Notes under the pieces: model-generated
Told to the model about the DNA's origin: nothing
The model's input: only the letters and a program-made list of their open reading frames with translations
Databases searched by the model: none
Made by a program: the position numbers and the translations under genes
Shown: positions 1-2,838 of the stretch, one piece after another
How positions within the stretch are numbered: the stretch's first letter is position 1
Layout of the letters: each line of letters starts with the position of its first letter
DNA from: JBAROU01 sp049642385
Lineage (GTDB): Bacteria > Chloroflexota > Dehalococcoidia > DSTF01 > RBG-16-68-14
Direction of reading: 5' to 3'
Assembly (NCBI GenBank): GCA_049642385.1
Contig: JBAROU010000092.1
Span: 1 to 5,126, forward strand
DNA length: 5,126 nt

Positions 1-707
1 AAGTTCTCCAGGGCGTCCCGATCGTACTTGGCGACTGTCATGATCAGCCGCCTCGACCAGGCCGTGATGGCGACGGTGTCCTTCGGTAGGTCCGGGAAAA
101 ACGCCGTGACGTTGGTGCCGCTCCGGCCGCTGCCGTTGTCGTGAGCAAAGTCTTGCAGGTCATCGATGATCTTCTGATCGGCCGTGTTGTACCAGACCAC
201 GATGCCTCCGTGCTCCATATTATGGACCAGGCTTTCGGCCGGCCACGTGTCCGTCGTGCTGTTATAAAAACCGGCTGGCACGGGCCCGCAGAACGGCTGT
301 GCCTCTGCAGGCCGAGAAGGGCACCCGCCGCCGGTGCCCCAGTGAGGACCACCGACGGGCGGCAGGCCCTGGTCCGTTTTGTAGTCGACGTCCGTTTGCA
401 CATGGTTAGCGGTGTCCGAGTAGCCATCGACTTTGTAGATCTTGGGCAGATTGACGAACTCGCCCGGCAGATCAGGGCTAGCATCGGCTTCGATGCGGCG
501 CGCCTCCGTGTTTCGCTGGCTGGCCGGCTTATTCGACTGCCAGATGAGGTAGCCGACAAGGCCGACGACGGCGACCAGGCCGAAGACGATGCCGATCGGT
601 ATCCACGGGATGTTCAGGCCAGACGTCTGTGCTTTCGCCGGCGTGCGCCGGCTTCGTGGCGCGTTTTTCGCGCTCCCTTGAGTCGACCGTCGTTGTGCCC
701 TACTCAC
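1..707 (-). CDS. DUF3105 family membrane-anchored protein (3' end cut by window edge)
   Basis: Function is unknown; I recognise the family (DUF3105) from its motifs. 235 residues are visible and the C-terminus lies outside the window. Residues 1-30 are strongly basic (many Arg/Lys), and residues 33-56 form one hydrophobic segment (IPWIPIGIVFGLVAVVGLVG and on). That predicts a cytoplasmic N-terminus with the remaining domain outside the membrane. The outer domain carries PPVGGPHWG (116-124), two cysteines (129 and 140) that could pair, HNMEHGGIVVWYN (162-174) and TAWSRRL (215-221), all typical of the family. The GTG start is supported by AAAGGAG ten bases upstream; no other good start lies before the membrane segment. 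It overlaps the end of the upstream kinase gene by 8 bp, so translation is probably coupled. The His/Met/Glu/His cluster could bind metal, but that is only inference. Confidence 0.88.
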   Translation of the reverse strand, partial: MSRAQRRSTQGSAKNAPRSRRTPAKAQTSGLNIPWIPIGIVFGLVAVVGLVGYLIWQSNKPASQRNTEARRIEADASPDLPGEFVNLPKIYKVDGYSDTANHVQTDVDYKTDQGLPPVGGPHWGTGGGCPSRPAEAQPFCGPVPAGFYNSTTDTWPAESLVHNMEHGGIVVWYNTADQKIIDDLQDFAHDNGSGRSGTNVTAFFPDLPKDTVAITAWSRRLIMTVAKYDRDALEN

Positions 708-1296
708 GTTCCTGCATCTCCTTTGCGATCGCTGCCACCACTGAGCCGGTGTCTTGAGACGTATCGACCACGTGGTGCGGTCGCTGTATTGCTTCCGCTC
801 GACCCAGCATTCGCGCATACACCCGCGTGTCGGCTTCCGACAAGCTACCGCCCGCCGATTCACGCCGGGCGAGCCGCTCGCGGATGAGCGCATCAGGTGC
901 CGTCACCTGGACGAGGATCAGCGCCGCGGCGCGCCGCTCCGCGATCTCGTACAGCGGCGCTCGCTCGGCCTCCCTGAGGTTCGTCGCGTCCAGGACAACC
1001 GAAACGCCGTCCGATAGCAGCTCGTCGATCGCTTCGTGGATTGCGGCGAAGAGCCGCCGGCTCTCAGCGGGCGAATACGTCCTGCGCGGGAACAACAGGT
1101 GGCGCAGTGCATCGCTCTCCAGCGTTGCCGCTCCGGTAAGCGTGCGCAGCTCCTCGGCCACATGCGTCTTGCCCGCCGCGGGCAGGCCGACGAGCACGGT
1201 GAGCGCCGCCGCGTGGCCACGCAAGGCGGGTGGCTTCACGTGGGCGAGAATCAGCTCGACGTCTGCGCGGTGCGGCGGAGCCTGTGTTTTCATCAT
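700..1296 (-). CDS. P-loop kinase / AAA_33-type ATPase (polynucleotide-kinase-like)
   Basis: A 198-residue protein of the small P-loop kinase type (AAA_33, related to the kinase half of polynucleotide kinases and to zeta-toxin-like kinases), likely to move a phosphate from a nucleoside triphosphate to an unknown substrate. Visible motifs: Walker A GLPAAGKT (37-44); ESDALR (60-65), where the Asp is in the place often used for substrate contact; VVLDATN (100-106), the strand seen in this group; and an Arg-rich lid IRERLARRES (138-147). The protein looks soluble. The frame is open further upstream, to 1389, but those extra residues overlap degV and are not family-like, so I chose the ATG at 1296 (an adjacent ATG at 1293 is equally possible). 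No Shine-Dalgarno precedes it, while a -10-like box sits eight bases ahead, suggesting a leaderless mRNA. The end overlaps the DUF3105 gene. The substrate cannot be read from the sequence. Confidence 0.82.
   Translation of the reverse strand: MMKTQAPPHRADVELILAHVKPPALRGHAAALTVLVGLPAAGKTHVAEELRTLTGAATLESDALRHLLFPRRTYSPAESRRLFAAIHEAIDELLSDGVSVVLDATNLREAERAPLYEIAERRAAALILVQVTAPDALIRERLARRESAGGSLSEADTRVYARMLGRAEAIQRPHHVVDTSQDTGSVVAAIAKEMQERE
718..724 (-). promoter_or_regulatory. Ribosome binding site of the DUF3105 gene
   Basis: AAAGGAG on the minus strand lies inside the last codons of the kinase gene, ten bases ahead of the GTG at 707. It decides the GTG start, which a search limited to ATG would miss, and supports coupled translation of the two genes. 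Confidence 0.7.
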
Positions 1297-1304
1297 GCGG
1301 CGAC

Positions 1305-1310
1305 AGTATA
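1305..1310 (-). promoter_or_regulatory. Candidate -10 box for a leaderless kinase transcript
   Basis: TATACT on the minus strand (five of six matches to TATAAT) ends eight bases before the kinase ATG at 1296, so transcription would start at or within a base or two of the ATG. The hexamer 17 bp upstream (TAGCAC) is a poor -35 match, so the promoter may need an activator or tolerate a weak -35. Inferred from spacing and the lack of a Shine-Dalgarno. Confidence 0.45.
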
Positions 1311-1333
1311 AGACATAAGCATGGTGGGTGCTA

Positions 1334-1347
1334 TCACGAATTCGTGA
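1334..1347. promoter_or_regulatory. Perfect 14-bp palindrome, candidate operator
   Basis: TCACGAATTCGTGA reads the same on both strands. It lies in the 64-bp gap between the degV stop and the kinase start, 24 bp upstream of the TATACT box and next to the -35 position. No T-run follows on either strand and the hairpin loop would be tiny, so a terminator is unlikely. A binding site for a dimeric regulator is the better reading, but no regulator gene is visible in the window. Confidence 0.4.
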
Positions 1348-1360
1348 CGATGTATGCGAT

Positions 1361-2218
1361 CTATCCTTCCGAGTAGTACGCGACGCCAATCATACCCGGC
1401 CCAGCATGAACGCCCATCGCCTGGCTGAACTCCTTGATGAACAACTCCTTCGGCTGTAGCATCGACCGCACGCGCTCCGCCAGCTCCGCCGCCTCGTCCG
1501 GCACGTTCGTGTGGTGGACGCACACGTGAAGGGCCCCCGCGCCCGCGTCGTTCGCCAACAGCTGCACCACCTTGTCGAGCGCGCGGCGCTTCGTACGTAC
1601 CACGGCGGCTGGCCTGTAGCTCCCGCCCTTGAACCTTACGACCGGCTTCACCCGAAGCGGCGATGATGCCCACACGAGCAGCCGCGGCACGCGGCCGCTG
1701 CGAGCGAGGTAGGCGAGCGTGTCGATCACCATGAGCAAGCGGACGCGCGGCATCATCGCCTCCGCCTGCGCGAGCACCTCATCGATATTGGCGCCCGCGT
1801 GCGCCGCGCGGGCCGCTTCGACGGCAATGAAGCCCTGCGACATCGCCGCCGCCATCGAATCGAGCACGCGCACGTCGAGGTTGGGGTCCTGGGTTCGAGC
1901 TAGCTGCGCCCCCTGGCTGGCCGCGTCGAAGATCGCGCTGAACTGGCGCGAGACGGTGACGCAGAGCACCGCGTCGTGGTCCTTTGCCAGGCGATGGAAC
2001 GTCTCGGCGTAGAGGCCTGGGGAGGGCGCCGACGTCGTGGGCGGCACCTTGGCCGTGCGTAGCAGCTCGTAGAACTCCGACGCGTCCTCGGTCATGCCGT
2101 CCTGGTAGCTTCGGTCAGCGAAGGCCAGGTAGAGGGGAATGACCTCGATCTGGTATTGGAGGGCGAGCTCGTTCGGAATGCAGGAGGAGCTATCGGTAAC
2201 GATAGCGACGCGGCTCAC
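1361..2218 (-). CDS. DegV family fatty-acid-binding protein (FakB-like)
   Basis: A 285-residue DegV protein of normal family length (about 280-290). Characterised members (FakB) hold a fatty acid while the kinase FakA phosphorylates it, feeding acyl-phosphate into phospholipid synthesis; the protein is cytosolic. Visible motifs: VTDSSSCIP (7-15), the N-terminal family signature; PPTTSAPSPG (59-68), matching the TSQPS-type loop that contacts the head group; VSRQFSAIFDAA (89-100), aligned with the usual LSSGLSGTYQSA; YLARSGRVPRL (170-180), aligned with the usual KKGGRI loop; and HAGPGMIG (271-278) near the C-terminus. The SGT of the third motif is SAI here, so ligand preference may differ. The GTG start at 2218 has a strong AAGGAGGG nine bases upstream. 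No fakA is in the window; the downstream kinase is a different family. DegV numbering and acyl specificity cannot be assigned. Confidence 0.93.
   Translation of the reverse strand: MSRVAIVTDSSSCIPNELALQYQIEVIPLYLAFADRSYQDGMTEDASEFYELLRTAKVPPTTSAPSPGLYAETFHRLAKDHDAVLCVTVSRQFSAIFDAASQGAQLARTQDPNLDVRVLDSMAAAMSQGFIAVEAARAAHAGANIDEVLAQAEAMMPRVRLLMVIDTLAYLARSGRVPRLLVWASSPLRVKPVVRFKGGSYRPAAVVRTKRRALDKVVQLLANDAGAGALHVCVHHTNVPDEAAELAERVRSMLQPKELFIKEFSQAMGVHAGPGMIGVAYYSEG
2189..2206. repeat. Perfect 7-bp inverted repeat in the first codons of degV
   Basis: GCTATCG and CGATAGC flank four bases (GTAA on plus, TTAC on minus). It covers about codons 5-10 of degV, where the conserved VTDS motif is encoded. 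A hairpin here could slow translation initiation, though the amino acid constraint may produce it by chance. Confidence 0.4.
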
Positions 2219-2227
2219 GCGGGGCGG

Positions 2228-2235
2228 CCCTCCTT
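2228..2235 (-). promoter_or_regulatory. Strong ribosome binding site of degV
   Basis: AAGGAGGG on the minus strand, nine bases before the GTG at 2218. It fixes the GTG as the start; no ATG in frame nearby gives the conserved VTDSSS N-terminus. Confidence 0.8.
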
Positions 2236-2260
2236 GCCTTGAGTCGTTCCGGGCGGCTGG

Positions 2261-2290
2261 TTGCGCCGATAATCAGTCGCGTGATAGACT
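2261..2290 (+). promoter_or_regulatory. Weak candidate promoter for rpsO(-pnp)
   Basis: TTGCGC (2261-2266) and TAGACT (2285-2290) are separated by 18 bp, with three and four matches to the -35 and -10 consensus. It would start the mRNA near 2297, about 44 bases before the rpsO ATG. It shares the 122-bp divergent region with the undetermined degV promoter, so the two may interfere. Confidence 0.3.
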
Positions 2291-2300
2291 TGCGGTGAGC

Positions 2301-2328
2301 CGACCGAGCTTACCACAGGCGGCGGTCG
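2301..2328 (+). promoter_or_regulatory. Hairpin in the presumed rpsO leader, candidate S15 control site
   Basis: CGACCG (2301-2306) is complementary to CGGTCG (2323-2328) over a 16-base loop. If transcription starts near 2297 this stem fills most of the leader. S15 represses its own mRNA through leader structures in several bacteria, with unrelated folds in different phyla, so this is a reasonable but untested candidate. Confidence 0.3.
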
Positions 2329-2340
2329 CAACGGAAGTAG

Positions 2341-2607
2341 ATGCTGACGAAGGAACGAAGGACCACGATCGTCGGGGAACACGCCCAACATGAGGGCGAT
2401 ACAGGTTCCCCCGAAGTCCAGATTGCGCTCCTCACCGAGCGGATCACCGAGCTTACCGGCCACATGAGGGCCCACAAGCACGACTACCATTCCGAGCGTG
2501 GGCTACTGAAGCTCGTCGGAAAACGGCGACGACATCTACGGTACCTCAACCGTATCGACATCCAGCGTTACCGCGCCGTGCTCGCCAAGCTAGGCCTCCG
2601 CAAATAG
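2341..2607 (+). CDS. rpsO: 30S ribosomal protein S15
   Basis: An 88-residue S15, the standard bacterial length. It is a primary binding protein of the 16S rRNA central domain and also forms a bridge to the 50S subunit. The sequence shows the family signature: DTGSPEVQIALLTERI (20-35), the rRNA-contacting HKHDYHSERGLL (45-56), GKRRRHLRYL (60-69) and the terminal LGLRK. The ATG at 2341 is the only possible start, since a TAG in the same frame immediately precedes it. Its Shine-Dalgarno is weak and very close (GGAAG, three bases away), which fits a gene whose translation is controlled by leader structure. It is followed by pnp on the same strand, the usual bacterial order. An inverted repeat begins in its last codons and spans its stop codon. 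Confidence 0.98.
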   Translation: MLTKERRTTIVGEHAQHEGDTGSPEVQIALLTERITELTGHMRAHKHDYHSERGLLKLVGKRRRHLRYLNRIDIQRYRAVLAKLGLRK

Positions 2608-2620
2608 AGCGCGGAGGCCT
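2592..2620 (+). terminator. Perfect 10-bp inverted repeat over the rpsO stop codon (attenuator, processing stem or weak terminator)
   Basis: AGGCCTCCGC (2592-2601) and GCGGAGGCCT (2611-2620) pair perfectly around a nine-base loop that holds the stop codon. The stem is GC-rich, but only CTTCGC follows instead of a T-run, so a full intrinsic terminator is doubtful. It may be a partial terminator between rpsO and pnp, a 3' stabilising stem for the rpsO mRNA, or an RNase cleavage site. A ribosome finishing rpsO would hold it open. Confidence 0.5.
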
Positions 2621-2630
2621 CTTCGCATGC

Positions 2631-2655
2631 AGGAGGGAGAGGGGAAAAGAGAAGG
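2631..2655 (+). other. 25-nt uninterrupted purine tract
   Basis: Every base from 2631 to 2655 is A or G, directly after the rpsO stop-codon hairpin. In RNA it would be unstructured and contains GGAGG-like sequence, but no plausible start codon follows at a proper distance. Its role is unknown; it may be a landing site for a nuclease or RNA-binding protein. Confidence 0.5.
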
Positions 2656-2707
2656 CATACCGCACCACACCTAGCGCGCCCGACACGAATGACATCTTGC
2701 GCGCCAT

Positions 2708-2731
2708 CCCGAATCGAACTCGGGAACTCGG
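2708..2731 (+). repeat. Small hairpin overlapping a tandem 8-bp repeat
   Basis: CCCGA (2708-2712) pairs with TCGGG (2720-2724) over a seven-base loop, and GAACTCGG occurs twice head to tail (2716-2723 and 2724-2731). The loop resembles a tRNA T-loop in complement, but no tRNA cloverleaf surrounds it on either strand. It lies mid-way in the rpsO-pnp spacer. Confidence 0.45.
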
Positions 2732-2754
2732 AAGTACGACAAGCCACAACGATA

Positions 2755-2801
2755 GACGACTCCCCCCGGACGTGATCCGATATTTCTCGCCGAGAGTCGT
2801 C
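2755..2801 (+). promoter_or_regulatory. Long-range stem in the pnp leader, candidate RNase III/PNPase autocontrol element
   Basis: GACGACTC (2755-2762) pairs perfectly with GAGTCGTC (2794-2801). A smaller hairpin sits inside, CGGA (2767-2770) with TCCG (2776-2779). The element ends 18 bases before the pnp ribosome binding site. In E. coli a leader stem cut by RNase III lets PNPase repress its own mRNA; position and shape are similar here, but the sequence is not shared and the function is inferred. Confidence 0.45.
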
Positions 2802-2819
2802 CCACCAAATCTAACAAAT

Positions 2820-2825
2820 GGAGGA
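2820..2825 (+). promoter_or_regulatory. Distant ribosome binding site of pnp
   Basis: GGAGGA sits 13 bases from the pnp ATG, longer than usual (5-10). A TGA in the pnp frame at 2830-2832 blocks any earlier start. The long spacing may lower initiation or make it depend on local folding. Confidence 0.6.
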
Positions 2826-2838
2826 TAATTGACGCCTT

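Noticed and set aside
44..559. Minus-strand open frame of 171 residues with an ATG start
   Set aside because: It is a shadow in another frame of the DUF3105 gene; its Ser/Arg/Thr-rich translation has no motif, whereas the GTG-started frame does.
141..887. Plus-strand open frame of 248 residues
   Set aside because: It lies opposite the DUF3105 and kinase genes, is Arg-rich with no recognisable domain, and the minus-strand reading carries clear family motifs.
1297..1389. Upstream extension of the kinase gene to 1389
   Set aside because: The extra 31 residues overlap the degV end, do not resemble the family, and cross the palindrome and the -10 box.
2674..2705. GCGCGCC occurring twice 25 bp apart
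   Set aside because: Short GC-only repeats are expected in DNA of this composition; the weak stem they could form adds nothing firm.
2697..2735. Possible tRNA or tRNA remnant (T-loop-like GTTCGAT on the minus strand)
   Set aside because: The T-stem does not pair in the standard register, and no acceptor, D or anticodon arm is found at the right distances.
2818..2832. Four-codon open frame (MEDN) just before pnp
   Set aside because: It is simply the pnp ribosome binding site preceded by AT; it has no binding site of its own, so chance is the simplest reading.
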